The position numbers and the translations under genes were made by a program. The notes beneath the pieces were generated by a model. The model saw only the letters and a program-made list of their open reading frames with translations, was not told the DNA's origin and made no database searches. A stretch of DNA of 64,000 nt. Source: Paraglaciecola hydrolytica. Lineage in GTDB: Bacteria; Pseudomonadota; Gammaproteobacteria; Enterobacterales; Alteromonadaceae. Shown here piece by piece: positions 45,703 to 55,476 of this stretch; position 1 is the first letter of the stretch; the number at the start of each line of letters is the position of its first letter. Location: positions 470,015-534,014 of the forward strand of contig NZ_LSNE01000005.1 in the NCBI RefSeq assembly GCF_001565895.1. Reading direction: 5' to 3'.

Positions 45703-46482
45703 GTGAAAGATAAAAATTCAGAAGTTGAATCCGTTAATAAGTACGCCGCACCAGCTCTTGAAAAAGGCTTAGACATTCTGGAGTTATTAGCCGGTGAACC
45801 AGAGGGTTTGAAACTTAAAGATATCGCTTTGTCGTTAAAAAAATCTGTTTCTGAAGTATTTAGAATGGTTTTGGTACTAGAACGACGAACTTATTTAAAG
45901 TTTGATGCCGATAGTGATCGTTATTCGCTATCGATGAAACTCTTCGAGATAGCCCATCAACATGTGCCTGTACAAAAGTTAGTTAAAGCCGCTTCGCTCG
46001 AAATGGAAAAATTAGCGAAAAACATCGAGCAATCCTGCCATTTGACCATTAACTCCAATAATCATGTTTTAGTAATTGTGCAAAAAGACAGCCCTATGGA
46101 TAAGTTAATCTCCATACGTTTGGGTGCCAAATCTCCACTACTGAATTCTTGTTCTGGGCATATATTTATTGCGTTTTCCAAAGAAGAACAACAACAAAGA
46201 ATACTCGAATTATTAGCAGTCGATGCCACTAAAGGTGAGTTGGCAAACGTTATCAGCGTGGTCCGCAATCAAGGCTTTGAGCGAATGTTGAGTAAACAAA
46301 TTCAAGGTGTTGAAGATATTGGCTTTCCTGTCTATGGCTACGAAAATGAATTGGTGGCGTGCTTAGTAGTGCCCTATCTGCATTATATTGGTGATTTAAA
46401 TACTGTTAATATTAATAGCGCTATTGCTGCAACAAAAGAAACTGCCATCAATATCTCACGCAAATTAGGTGCGATATTCTGA
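45703..46482 (+). CDS. IclR-family transcription regulator of the second glycan locus
   Basis: A 259-residue regulator starting at GTG 45703, with a winged-helix domain at about 15-75 (LKLKDIALSLKKSVSEVFRMVLVLERRTYL) and an IclR effector domain (KSPLLNSCSGHIFIAFS; GFPVYGYENELVACLVVPYL). It is read away from the decayed UxaA/FAH genes, the usual position for their regulator, and towards the GH95 gene. It may now regulate only the glycosidase-receptor genes or be left without targets. Confidence 0.85.
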   Translation: MKDKNSEVESVNKYAAPALEKGLDILELLAGEPEGLKLKDIALSLKKSVSEVFRMVLVLERRTYLKFDADSDRYSLSMKLFEIAHQHVPVQKLVKAASLEMEKLAKNIEQSCHLTINSNNHVLVIVQKDSPMDKLISIRLGAKSPLLNSCSGHIFIAFSKEEQQQRILELLAVDATKGELANVISVVRNQGFERMLSKQIQGVEDIGFPVYGYENELVACLVVPYLHYIGDLNTVNINSAIAATKETAINISRKLGAIF

Positions 46483-46744
46483 TCTAATCCAGCAATTCTA
46501 CACACCAGCAATTTATACATGCTAGTGTGGCTCTTGTGCTCAAACTCCTTTTTTACTCAAACTCTTTCATAGACTACCCAGCTTAGATCTGGATATCCAT
46601 GCCGATATACCAACAATTAAACCTACTCTTTTACTAAACATCTTTATTATTTTTATTTTTGTATTTGATATATTTTTTTATATGTAAATATTGCTTTGAT
46701 TAACATACACATAACAAATAGTATTACAATATTATAATAGGTAA

Positions 46745-49192
46745 TTGAGTAATGCTGTGTCACAAGCAATTCAAACTAGCTCTTGGCAACATAAAATTTC
46801 AGGTTTAATCATCAGTTATGTTAGTTGTGTATTGCTGATATATGTTACATCTAGTGCCTGGGCAGACACTTTGCCAATGCCATTAGCATTGAGTTTTACT
46901 CAGCCTGCATTAGATTGGGAAAGTGAGTCACTGCCTATTGGTAACGGCGCTTTGGGTGCTAATGTCATGGGCGGTATTAATGAAGACATCTTACAATTTG
47001 CCGAAAAAACCTTATGGACAGGTGGTCCACAAAGTAAACAAGGTTATGATTTTGGCTTACCCCCGGCAGGCAGTGATTACCCGCAAAAACTAAAGTCTAT
47101 TCAAAACCAATTGAGCGAACAAAACCAACTCACACCTGAAGAAGTTGCCAAGGTACTAGGTCGTGATTATCAAGGTTATGGCAGTTACCAAAGTTTTGCA
47201 TCGGTAAAAATGAATTTCTTCCATAATGAAAAGGCCATCCGCAACTATCAACGTTCACTGCAGCTAAACAGTGCAGTGGCTCGTGTTACGTTTACTGAAA
47301 ATGATGTTGTTTATAAACGAGAGTATTTTGTTAGTTATCCCGATCAGGCGATTGTTACACGAATCTGTGCCAGCCAAAAAGGCAAGATCCATTTAAACCT
47401 CAGTATGGTTACAGCGCCTAATCGCTCGGTGAATTATTCGCAGTCCGACCAGCAGATTACTTTGCAAGGGGTATTAAACGATAACGGCCTACAATACGCG
47501 TCAATACTTAGCTTTCATCACAAAAATGGTAAAACTATTCAGCACAAAAATAGTGTTGAAATTATCGGTGCCGATGAGCTTTGGTATACCGTTGTGGCTA
47601 CTACCAATTATCGTCAGCAATATCCAAACTATCGTGGAACAGACGCCCTTAGCAAAGCACAACAATCTCAGGAAAAATTACTTGGCCTGACTTACGAAAA
47701 TTTATTGACTAATCATGAAAACGATTACAGGGAGTTATTCTCGCGCGTCACCTTAGATCTCAAGCAGCAGGCAACAACGTTGAGTACACCAGCATTATTG
47801 GCTGGTTACCAATCTAGCAATACTGCTGAACAAGATCGTGCTTTGGAAGTATTGTATTTTCAATACGGCCGTTATTTGTTGATCAGTTCGTCTCGCGCCG
47901 GCTCCCTGCCCGCTAATCTACAAGGGGTATGGAACCAATACGAACATGCTCCTTGGAGCGCGGATTATCACGTTAATATCAATTTGCAGATGAATTATTG
48001 GTTGGCCGATGTAACAAACTTACCTGAAACCCTTCCACCTCTTTTTGATTTTATAGATAGTTTAGTGGAGCCCGGCGCACAAACCGCCCTGCGTTTATTT
48101 GACGCACCAGGCTGGACCTTGTTGTTAAACACCAACATTTGGGGGTTTACAGGGTTAATTGCGTGGCCAACTGCATTCTGGCAACCAGAAGGTGCGGCAT
48201 GGATGGCCCAACATTATTTTGAACACTACCGCTTCACCTTAGATCAAGACTTTTTGACACAGCGCGCTTATCCAGTGATGTTAGGGGCCAGTGAATTTTG
48301 GTTAAGCACTTTACAAAAAGACCAACAAGGTAACTGGTTAATCAGCCCTAGTTACTCACCTGAGCACGGTAATTTTACTGCTGGTGCGGCAATGTCTCAG
48401 CAAATCATCTACGACCTGTTAACTAATACCAGTGAAGCTGCTGGCATTGTCGGCGATGCAGAAAACCAGAAACGTATCAGTAAGGTGCTCGCTAATCTCG
48501 CCCCCGGTCTACTTATTGGCTCGTGGGGGCAATTACAGGAGTGGCGTCAAGATCTGGATGATAAAAGCTCAGAACATCGTCATGTTTCACAACTATATGC
48601 CTTACATCCTGGTAATCAGTTATCACCTTTAACCACACCCGAGTTGGCTCAAGCTGCCCTTACTACCCTTAATAGTCGTGGTGATGGTGGCACAGGATGG
48701 AGTAAAGCTTGGAAAATAAACTTTTGGGCTCGTTTGTTAGATGGTGATCGGGCACACAAAGTATTAAGCGAACAGTTATTGCACAGCACCCTTAAAAACT
48801 TGTGGGACAATCACCCCCCTTATCAAATCGACGGGAACTTTGGTGCCACCGCTGGCATCGCTGAAATGTTATTGCAAAGTCATTTAGGCGAAATTCATTT
48901 ACTCCCGGCTTTACCTTCAGCTTGGCCAAATGGTCAGATTAGCGGCTTAAAAGCCAGAGGCGGAATCACGGTGGAACTCGCGTGGCTGAACGGCAAATTA
49001 CAACATGCCATGTTTAATAGTCAGCACAGTCAAATCATAAACATCAGATGCACAGATTGCACTGATGTTAGCCAGCTAAGGGACAAGCAAGGCAATCTTA
49101 TAACAATGCAAAAACGACCAGATGGATTCAATTTTATAGCCAAAAGTGGCGTGAATTACCGCTTACTGGTTAGTTCGGAGCCACTCAATTAG
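46745..49192 (+). CDS. GH95 alpha-L-fucosidase / alpha-L-galactosidase
   Basis: An 815-residue glycosidase, normal GH95 length. A TTG start at 46745 gives an extended N-region and a hydrophobic signal ending at SSAWA-D, so the enzyme is exported. The N-terminal beta domain starts with LPIGNGALGANVMGG. The active-site residues of family GH95 can be placed: Asn411 and Asn413 (VNINLQMNYWLAD), Glu540 (SPSYSPEHG) and Asp696 (YQIDGNFGATAGIAEML). GH95 enzymes remove alpha-1,2-L-fucose, or L-galactose, from galactose in xyloglucan, pectin side chains and related glycans. The receptor gene follows after 58 bases. Confidence 0.92.
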   Translation: MSNAVSQAIQTSSWQHKISGLIISYVSCVLLIYVTSSAWADTLPMPLALSFTQPALDWESESLPIGNGALGANVMGGINEDILQFAEKTLWTGGPQSKQGYDFGLPPAGSDYPQKLKSIQNQLSEQNQLTPEEVAKVLGRDYQGYGSYQSFASVKMNFFHNEKAIRNYQRSLQLNSAVARVTFTENDVVYKREYFVSYPDQAIVTRICASQKGKIHLNLSMVTAPNRSVNYSQSDQQITLQGVLNDNGLQYASILSFHHKNGKTIQHKNSVEIIGADELWYTVVATTNYRQQYPNYRGTDALSKAQQSQEKLLGLTYENLLTNHENDYRELFSRVTLDLKQQATTLSTPALLAGYQSSNTAEQDRALEVLYFQYGRYLLISSSRAGSLPANLQGVWNQYEHAPWSADYHVNINLQMNYWLADVTNLPETLPPLFDFIDSLVEPGAQTALRLFDAPGWTLLLNTNIWGFTGLIAWPTAFWQPEGAAWMAQHYFEHYRFTLDQDFLTQRAYPVMLGASEFWLSTLQKDQQGNWLISPSYSPEHGNFTAGAAMSQQIIYDLLTNTSEAAGIVGDAENQKRISKVLANLAPGLLIGSWGQLQEWRQDLDDKSSEHRHVSQLYALHPGNQLSPLTTPELAQAALTTLNSRGDGGTGWSKAWKINFWARLLDGDRAHKVLSEQLLHSTLKNLWDNHPPYQIDGNFGATAGIAEMLLQSHLGEIHLLPALPSAWPNGQISGLKARGGITVELAWLNGKLQHAMFNSQHSQIINIRCTDCTDVSQLRDKQGNLITMQKRPDGFNFIAKSGVNYRLLVSSEPLN

Positions 49193-49250
49193 TCAACCAT
49201 ATTTAATAGAACCAACAAAAATTCACACATACATAAGCTGGAGTCAAACA

Positions 49251-52229
49251 ATGAAAAGTAAATACCTTACCTTTGATAGCCCTTTGGGCAATTTATACAA
49301 AAGGTCTAAAACATCCCTATGCGTATTAGGTGCCTTAGGCATCTTAACGCCTGGACTTGCCCTTGCTCAGGACGCTGCAACAGAAGAAGCTAATGCCGAA
49401 ACTGAAGTTATTGAAGTAACAGGTCTACGTTCAAGTATGATTTCGGCTCAGGCTAGAAAACAAAACTCCAATAAAATCATGGACGGTATTAGTGCTGATG
49501 ATTTAGGCGCCCTACCTGATCGCAGTATTACCGAAACCTTACAACGTGTTGCAGGTGTATCTATCGACCGTTATATGTCCCTTGGCGACCCCGAGCATTT
49601 TTCAGTAGAAGGTAACGGCGTTATTGTACGAGGTTTATCGCAGGTACGCAGTGAATTGAATGGCCGTAGTTCGTTTAGCGCTAATGGTGGCCGTACACTC
49701 AGTTTTGGTGATGTTCCTCCTGAGCTTTTAAACGCGGTAAACATATACAAAAGCCCTACTGCCGATCAGGTCGAAGGTGGTTTAGCTGGCACTATCGATT
49801 TAGAAACTAAGTTACCCTTTCACTACGATGGACAAAAAATGTCCTTTAGTTTGGAAGCCAACTATGGCGACATGATTAAAGAAACCACACCTGCTTATTC
49901 GGCGCTTTACAGCAATACTTGGGATACCAAGGCCGGTAAGTTTGGCTTTTTAGCCGATTTTGCATTTTCAGAATTGTCTACCCGCAACGATTCAATTTAT
50001 GTCCGTCCTTATTTCTCTCGCGACAATATGCCAGCGCACGAAGGTGAAAAAGTCTTTGTTCCCCGTGGTGCCGACTGGCGTACCATGCATTTTAATCGCG
50101 AACGTTCAGGGCAATACGTGGCGTTGCAATGGGCTCCACAAGAAAATCACGAATTTGTACTGACCTATTTTAACAGTGAATATGATATGCGCTGGGACGA
50201 AGATGCGATTTTTGTCAGCAATGATATTACTGAAGTAACCGCCTCTGCAGACAGTGTTTATGACAGCATGGGCGTTATGAAAAAGGGACGACTAACAGCA
50301 GCAAGCGATATTGCTATGGGCTCTGACATCCGCGTTTCTGCACAAAATGCTCAGACTCGTGACATTTCTCTAGAGTACAAATACTTCAACGACAATTCAG
50401 CGTTCAAGTTCTCATTGCAACGTGTTGACGCTACATCAAAAGGGATCGACTCAACAGTGGCCGTGGCGACTCGCGTTCCTTATATTGATATCGATTTATC
50501 TGGCAGTTTGCCTTCGGTTACATCGGATCCCGTTCATTTAGCAAATCCTGACAATTATGTATGGGATTTTTTGATGGACAACCAATATGACAACGCTGGA
50601 GATATGACCACAGCGGCGGCAGATTATGAGTACTTTTTAGAAGACAGTGTTATCACTTCTATCAAAACCGGTGCGCGTTTTACCAAATCAACCTCGGATA
50701 ACTTCGATTCGGGTTATAACTGGGGCGCAGTAGGTAACTGGCTATACAGTTCTGGACTGATTGAAAGTGGTGCGAACCCGCTTGAGTCAGATATGCATCT
50801 CAATGAATTTAATAACTTTTTCCAAGGTGATGTAGCTGCACCTGCCAATCTATATGCGCCTATCGCCCACTACGCTGAAGGTTTCCAACAAGGCAGTTAC
50901 CAAGAAGTAAAAGACAAAATAACCTACGTAGATAATGGCTGGTTTGACCCCGACGGCGCTACGTGGCAACCTCGAAATCTAGATGACCAGCAGTGGTACA
51001 ACTCGCAAGAAGAAAAAACCTCTGCCGTGTATGTGCAAGCTAATTTTGAACTGAACAACTTAAAGTTCCCCGTCAGCGGTAATATGGGCGTGCGTTATGT
51101 CAAAACCGACAATACGGCTTTTGGCTATCTTACCTTCCCTAATGGACTATTGTTTGGCGAAGGAGCTTACGAAGAGCGAGCAGCCGAACATTCTTATAAT
51201 AATCTACTACCCAGCTTAAACGTTAAAATTGAACTACGTGAAGACTTGTTTTTACGTTTTGCAGCAGCAAAAGCGATGACTCGTCCTGACTTTAGTAGTT
51301 TGCGTTCAAGCTTAGCTTTAAGTGCAAACATACCTGATGAAAAACGCGATGATTTTTTTGATCCAGAAACAGGCGGTCCGTTAATAGATCCTAGTACTGG
51401 GCTCCCGATTATCCCTACCGCGGCTGATTATCGTAAAACCGGTGAATCGACTTATAATCCCTATTTAGACCCGATGACCTCCACCCAGTTTGATGCATCG
51501 CTAGAATGGTATTATACCGATTCAAGTTCGATGTATTTAGCATTGTTTACCAAAGACATTAAAGGTGATCAAGTAGACCAATTTGTCACCGAGAGTTACG
51601 GTGCCGAGGGCTATCCTCAACAGGATTACCAAATCAAACGCCCAGTGAGTGAAGGTAAGGCCAAAATTAAAGGGGCTGAGATTAGTGTAAACCACTTTTT
51701 TACCAGCCTGCCCTCGCCCTTTGATGGTTTAGGTATTAGTGCCAACTACACCTACATAGATAGTAGTAGTATTGTTAACGCGGATAGTGCACCTCGTGAT
51801 ACCAACGGTATGCCCTATGACTACGAGTTACCCTTTAAAGCTATCTCTAAAAATGCCTATAACGTAGTGGGTATTTATCAAAAATACGATATCACTGTTC
51901 GTTTAGCCTATAACTGGCGTAGTGAATTTTTAACCTCTGTTGGTGCCAACGGTTTTAATGGTTCAATCCCACTTAGTTCTGGTGGTTATGTTGACGGCAG
52001 TGGCGATAATATCGACTGGCGTTTACCAGTGCTCAACGCGGCTGGTGGTTATTTAGATGGTTCTATATCTTATAAAATAGACGATACCTTTACTGTTTCA
52101 CTTAACGCTAACAACTTAAGTAATACAGTAACCAAAAATATCGTTAAACAAACTGATTCAGGCGATCATTATTCGGCTTACCATATGAATGACACACGTT
52201 ATTCATTGGCTTTAACCGCAAATTTCTAA
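49251..52229 (+). CDS. TonB-dependent receptor of the second glycan locus
   Basis: A 992-residue outer-membrane receptor. Signal peptide ends near LALAQ; a TonB-box-like TEVIEVTGLR is followed by the plug (LGALPDRSITETLQRVAGVSIDRYM; ANGGRTLSFGDVPPELLNAVNIYKSPTADQVEGGLAGTIDLET) and the barrel ending in SLALTANF. The plug wording is typical of carbohydrate receptors of Alteromonadales, Cellvibrio and Xanthomonadales. Flanked by GH95 before and halogenase-like genes after; closed by a strong terminator. It does not carry the pectin operator. Confidence 0.92.
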   Translation: MKSKYLTFDSPLGNLYKRSKTSLCVLGALGILTPGLALAQDAATEEANAETEVIEVTGLRSSMISAQARKQNSNKIMDGISADDLGALPDRSITETLQRVAGVSIDRYMSLGDPEHFSVEGNGVIVRGLSQVRSELNGRSSFSANGGRTLSFGDVPPELLNAVNIYKSPTADQVEGGLAGTIDLETKLPFHYDGQKMSFSLEANYGDMIKETTPAYSALYSNTWDTKAGKFGFLADFAFSELSTRNDSIYVRPYFSRDNMPAHEGEKVFVPRGADWRTMHFNRERSGQYVALQWAPQENHEFVLTYFNSEYDMRWDEDAIFVSNDITEVTASADSVYDSMGVMKKGRLTAASDIAMGSDIRVSAQNAQTRDISLEYKYFNDNSAFKFSLQRVDATSKGIDSTVAVATRVPYIDIDLSGSLPSVTSDPVHLANPDNYVWDFLMDNQYDNAGDMTTAAADYEYFLEDSVITSIKTGARFTKSTSDNFDSGYNWGAVGNWLYSSGLIESGANPLESDMHLNEFNNFFQGDVAAPANLYAPIAHYAEGFQQGSYQEVKDKITYVDNGWFDPDGATWQPRNLDDQQWYNSQEEKTSAVYVQANFELNNLKFPVSGNMGVRYVKTDNTAFGYLTFPNGLLFGEGAYEERAAEHSYNNLLPSLNVKIELREDLFLRFAAAKAMTRPDFSSLRSSLALSANIPDEKRDDFFDPETGGPLIDPSTGLPIIPTAADYRKTGESTYNPYLDPMTSTQFDASLEWYYTDSSSMYLALFTKDIKGDQVDQFVTESYGAEGYPQQDYQIKRPVSEGKAKIKGAEISVNHFFTSLPSPFDGLGISANYTYIDSSSIVNADSAPRDTNGMPYDYELPFKAISKNAYNVVGIYQKYDITVRLAYNWRSEFLTSVGANGFNGSIPLSSGGYVDGSGDNIDWRLPVLNAAGGYLDGSISYKIDDTFTVSLNANNLSNTVTKNIVKQTDSGDHYSAYHMNDTRYSLALTANF

Positions 52230-52249
52230 GCGATTCATAAGTAATGTAG

Positions 52250-52272
52250 AGGCACCTACGGGTGCCTTTTTA
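52250..52272 (+). terminator. Intrinsic terminator after the second receptor gene
   Basis: AGGCACC (52250-52256) pairs with GGTGCCT (52261-52267) around a TACG tetraloop, followed by a T run. It separates the GH95-receptor unit from the halogenase-GH35 unit. Confidence 0.9.
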
Positions 52273-52280
52273 TTGAAACC

Positions 52281-52339
52281 ATTATTTTTAAATAACCTAC
52301 TTAAGTAAGTTATTTTCTGAGCGTTTATTTAAAAATAAT
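52281..52339. promoter_or_regulatory. Nested inverted repeats before the halogenase operon
   Basis: Perfect 15-bp arms ATTATTTTTAAATAA (52281-52295) and TTATTTAAAAATAAT (52325-52339) flank a 29-base centre that contains a smaller palindrome TACTTAAGTA. It is about 65-85 bases before the first halogenase-like gene. It may be a regulator-binding region; an AT-rich chance repeat is less likely at this arm length. Confidence 0.5.
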
Positions 52340-52423
52340 GTAGTAACAGCATTTTCGAAATAAATGGCGTTATAGTGTTGATATTAAAAACAATCTTATC
52401 ATTTGATTACAAGCTCGAGAGAT

Positions 52424-53947
52424 ATGCAGTCAGCAAATATTGAACATATAGTCATAGTGGGTGGGGGTACAGCTGGTTGGATGACAGCTGCTGCTCTGGC
52501 CAACCGTTTACCGCAAAAACTTTGCCGCATCACTCTCGTTGAGTCTGATGTAATTGGTACTGTGGGAGTTGGCGAATCGACTATTCCCCATATTCGTCAA
52601 TTTAATCAAACCTTAGGTATTGATGAAGCCACTTTTATCAAAAAGACCCATGCAACTGTTAAACTCGGCATCAAATTTAATGATTGGGGCAACATTGGCG
52701 ACAGCTATTTTCATCCCTTTGGCGAACATGGCGAAATCACTCAAGGCATTGATTTTCATCAATACTGGTTAAAAGCCCGTAGTTTGGGTGAAACCTATGG
52801 GCTTGAGCAATACTCTATTGCTGCGATGGCTGGCTTTGCGGGTAAATTTCCACTTTCAACGTCAAATAAACCTACGGTATTTGCCGATTACACTTACTCC
52901 TACCATATTGATGCCTCTGCTTATGCAGCTTTTTTGAGTGACTACGCTCAGCAACGTGGAGTACAACGAATTGAAGGAAAAGTGGTTAAGGTCAATCAGC
53001 ATCTTAATGATTTTGTTCAGAGTATCACTCTTGAAAGTGGCCAAACCATAGAGGGTGATTTGTTTATTGATTGCAGTGGTTTTAAGGCACTTTTGATAGA
53101 TGGTACCTTAAATACACCTTACCTTGATTGGAGCCAATGGTTACCAACAGATAGCGCGGTAGCCGCACCTTGCGAGCATGCTCCTGGTGATCATAGTTCT
53201 AGTAAGGGCAAAATTGCTTTGCAACCTTATACTCAGGCAACGGCCAGAGTGTCAGGCTGGCAGTGGCAAATCCCCTTGCAACATCGCATTGGTAACGGCC
53301 ATGTATTCACCAGTGCGTTTTTAAGCGATCAACACGCTACCGATATACTAATGAATTCTTTGCCCGGTAAAGCCTTAGCCAATCCCAAAATACTGCGTTT
53401 TAAAGCCGGTCGGCGCCAATATTCGTGGCAAAAAAATGTGGTGGCTATTGGTTTATCTTCTGGATTTCTAGAACCCTTAGAATCCACCAGTATTTATTTA
53501 ATTCAACTGGGGGTAAGCAAACTCCTTGAGCTCTTCCCAGATAAGGCATTTCGCCAAGCTGAGATGAATGAATACAACCGCAGTATTTGTCAGCAATATG
53601 AGCTGATCCGCAACTTTATTATTCTGCATTTTCATGTCACTAAACGCAATGATTCACCCTTTTGGGACTACTGCCGCAACATGGCCATCCCAGATGAATT
53701 ACAACATCTCCTCACTTTATTTGCAGAGTCAGGTCGCACTGATCTTGCGCAGTTTGGTGTATGGCCTGCGGTATGTATAGGTCAGAATATAATTCCTCAG
53801 CACTATGATGCTCGGCTCGACAATATCGATGCAGAGCAAATAAAGCAATTGATGGCCAATCACCGCCACAAAATCCAATCTATGCTTGCTACCTTTCCTC
53901 AGGCAGACGATTACATTCAAGAGTTGCTGACTAGGGGAACACGATGA
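52424..53947 (+). CDS. Flavin-dependent tryptophan-halogenase-family protein (TonB-receptor-associated type)
   Basis: About 507 residues from ATG 52424 (an in-frame TTG at 52403 is possible). It keeps the three halogenase marks: FAD-binding IVGGGTAGWMTAAAL, the catalytic-lysine region THATVKLGIKFNDWG after VGVGESTIPHI, and W-x-W-x-I-P as GWQWQIP. Such proteins often sit beside TonB-dependent receptors in Alteromonadales and Caulobacterales; the related BrvH can halogenate indole in vitro, but the natural role of the group is unknown. The gene overlaps the next one by four bases and shares a unit with the GH35-like gene. Confidence 0.88.
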   Translation: MQSANIEHIVIVGGGTAGWMTAAALANRLPQKLCRITLVESDVIGTVGVGESTIPHIRQFNQTLGIDEATFIKKTHATVKLGIKFNDWGNIGDSYFHPFGEHGEITQGIDFHQYWLKARSLGETYGLEQYSIAAMAGFAGKFPLSTSNKPTVFADYTYSYHIDASAYAAFLSDYAQQRGVQRIEGKVVKVNQHLNDFVQSITLESGQTIEGDLFIDCSGFKALLIDGTLNTPYLDWSQWLPTDSAVAAPCEHAPGDHSSSKGKIALQPYTQATARVSGWQWQIPLQHRIGNGHVFTSAFLSDQHATDILMNSLPGKALANPKILRFKAGRRQYSWQKNVVAIGLSSGFLEPLESTSIYLIQLGVSKLLELFPDKAFRQAEMNEYNRSICQQYELIRNFIILHFHVTKRNDSPFWDYCRNMAIPDELQHLLTLFAESGRTDLAQFGVWPAVCIGQNIIPQHYDARLDNIDAEQIKQLMANHRHKIQSMLATFPQADDYIQELLTRGTR

Positions 53948-55455
53948 GTTGGTCAAATCTACAGCCCCAAGAAAATAGCGCAATTAAAAACATCGTCATC
54001 CTTGGCGCTGATATTATTGGCTGGTGCGCTGCCGTTGGATTAGCACGTGGTTTACAAGGCCAACAAGTCAATATTACGGTACTGGATTGTCTTTTAAACG
54101 AGCGTCCGTTAAACCAACCGTCTTTAACTCAAAGCGCAAACGAAGCAGTTATTCATTGCACTGCACATCTTTTCGATTTTCATCGGCTTTTAGGAATTCA
54201 AGATAAACAACTGCTCGTCAATGGCAGTGCCAAGCTGTGTTCTGCTACACAGTTAACTAATTTTTCAGCCCAGCATTCAGATTATTTTATCGGCTGTGAA
54301 AATACTCTGCCAAATTTTTGCACGGTCGAACTACATCAAGTCCTGCAATGGTTAGAGATTGACGATATTAGCCCCTACTCGCTTAGTGCCCTTGCTGCAC
54401 AAAAATCATTATTAGCTTTACCAGCTAACAGCAAAGATGAAATAGCCGCGGGCTTTTCTCCTTCCCTTAATCTGGATGCTAAAGCCTATTTACGTTTTAT
54501 GCAGGGTGCGGCCAGCCAGCTTGGCGTTAAACTGATCAAGGCGACAGTCAGCGATATTCGCTATCACAGTGAAAATGGTTTTATTAAGCAGTTTGAGCTC
54601 GACAACGGTACAACTATAGATGCTGATTTAGTGCTGGATAACAGTGGCCCAACTGGCGTATTAAATGAAATAAATCAACAACGACCTTATGTGGATTGCG
54701 CGACGTTAATTCCCTTTGATAAAAAAATTAGCACGAGGCTTAATATCACCCAACAAGCTAAACCCTATCAGCAATTTATTGCCACTGCAGAGGGTATTGT
54801 TGAAATCAGTTTTATGCCGCAATTTCATGAAATCAGTCTGTATTATGCAAGTACAAGCACCTCTGATGAACAGGCTCAGTACCAGCTACGCAAGTTTGCA
54901 CCTCAAAGTGAGCCATTAGAGCTTAAACAAGTGCAATATGCTTACACTGAACAAGCCATGTTTAAAAACTGTTTTGCCCTAGGCACTACAGCGGGTTATT
55001 TGGGCTCTTCGCCTTTTAGCAATTTAATATTGTGTCAGCGCAGCATTAGTAAACTACTTGATCTGTTTCCAGGTAAAGCCTGCTTAGCTACCAATAGCGC
55101 TGAATTAAATCGTCGAATTGCCAAAGACTATCAACAAGCCTTGGATTATAGCCTGCTGATGTTGCTTTATGCTGAAGGTCAACCATCGTTTTCGTGGCAA
55201 TTATCGCAGCAACAATTACCCGCAATACTGCAACAAAAAATAACTTTATTTAGTAGCAGTGGTCGTGTGGCCAGTGAACTTAACCCTTTAGTTTCGCGGA
55301 TTCGTTGGCTCACGCTGTTAAAACATAAGGTGCTAGACCGCCATGGTTATGAGCCTGTACTCGATGCCCTTGATAAAAGCAATGCTCGACAGTTTTTGCT
55401 CCAACTTAGCCTAAAAATACAACAGTGTTTAAGTCACTACCGACCTTACAACTAA
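53944..55455 (+). CDS. Degenerate halogenase-like flavoprotein
   Basis: A 503-residue protein of the same family and length as its neighbour, and overlapping it (ATGA). The fold is recognisable (VILGADIIGWCAAVGLARGL; LGTTAGYLGSSPFSNLILCQRSISKLLDLFPGKA), but the FAD loop G-x-G-x-x-G is altered to G-A-D-I-I-G and no W-x-W-x-I-P motif is present. A Lys in GSAKLCSATQL may correspond to the catalytic one. It is a full-length open frame with no stop codons, so it is probably expressed, perhaps as a non-catalytic partner of the first protein. Confidence 0.75.
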   Translation: MSWSNLQPQENSAIKNIVILGADIIGWCAAVGLARGLQGQQVNITVLDCLLNERPLNQPSLTQSANEAVIHCTAHLFDFHRLLGIQDKQLLVNGSAKLCSATQLTNFSAQHSDYFIGCENTLPNFCTVELHQVLQWLEIDDISPYSLSALAAQKSLLALPANSKDEIAAGFSPSLNLDAKAYLRFMQGAASQLGVKLIKATVSDIRYHSENGFIKQFELDNGTTIDADLVLDNSGPTGVLNEINQQRPYVDCATLIPFDKKISTRLNITQQAKPYQQFIATAEGIVEISFMPQFHEISLYYASTSTSDEQAQYQLRKFAPQSEPLELKQVQYAYTEQAMFKNCFALGTTAGYLGSSPFSNLILCQRSISKLLDLFPGKACLATNSAELNRRIAKDYQQALDYSLLMLLYAEGQPSFSWQLSQQQLPAILQQKITLFSSSGRVASELNPLVSRIRWLTLLKHKVLDRHGYEPVLDALDKSNARQFLLQLSLKIQQCLSHYRPYN

Positions 55456-55476
55456 AAGCCATTTAATGAGACAGAT

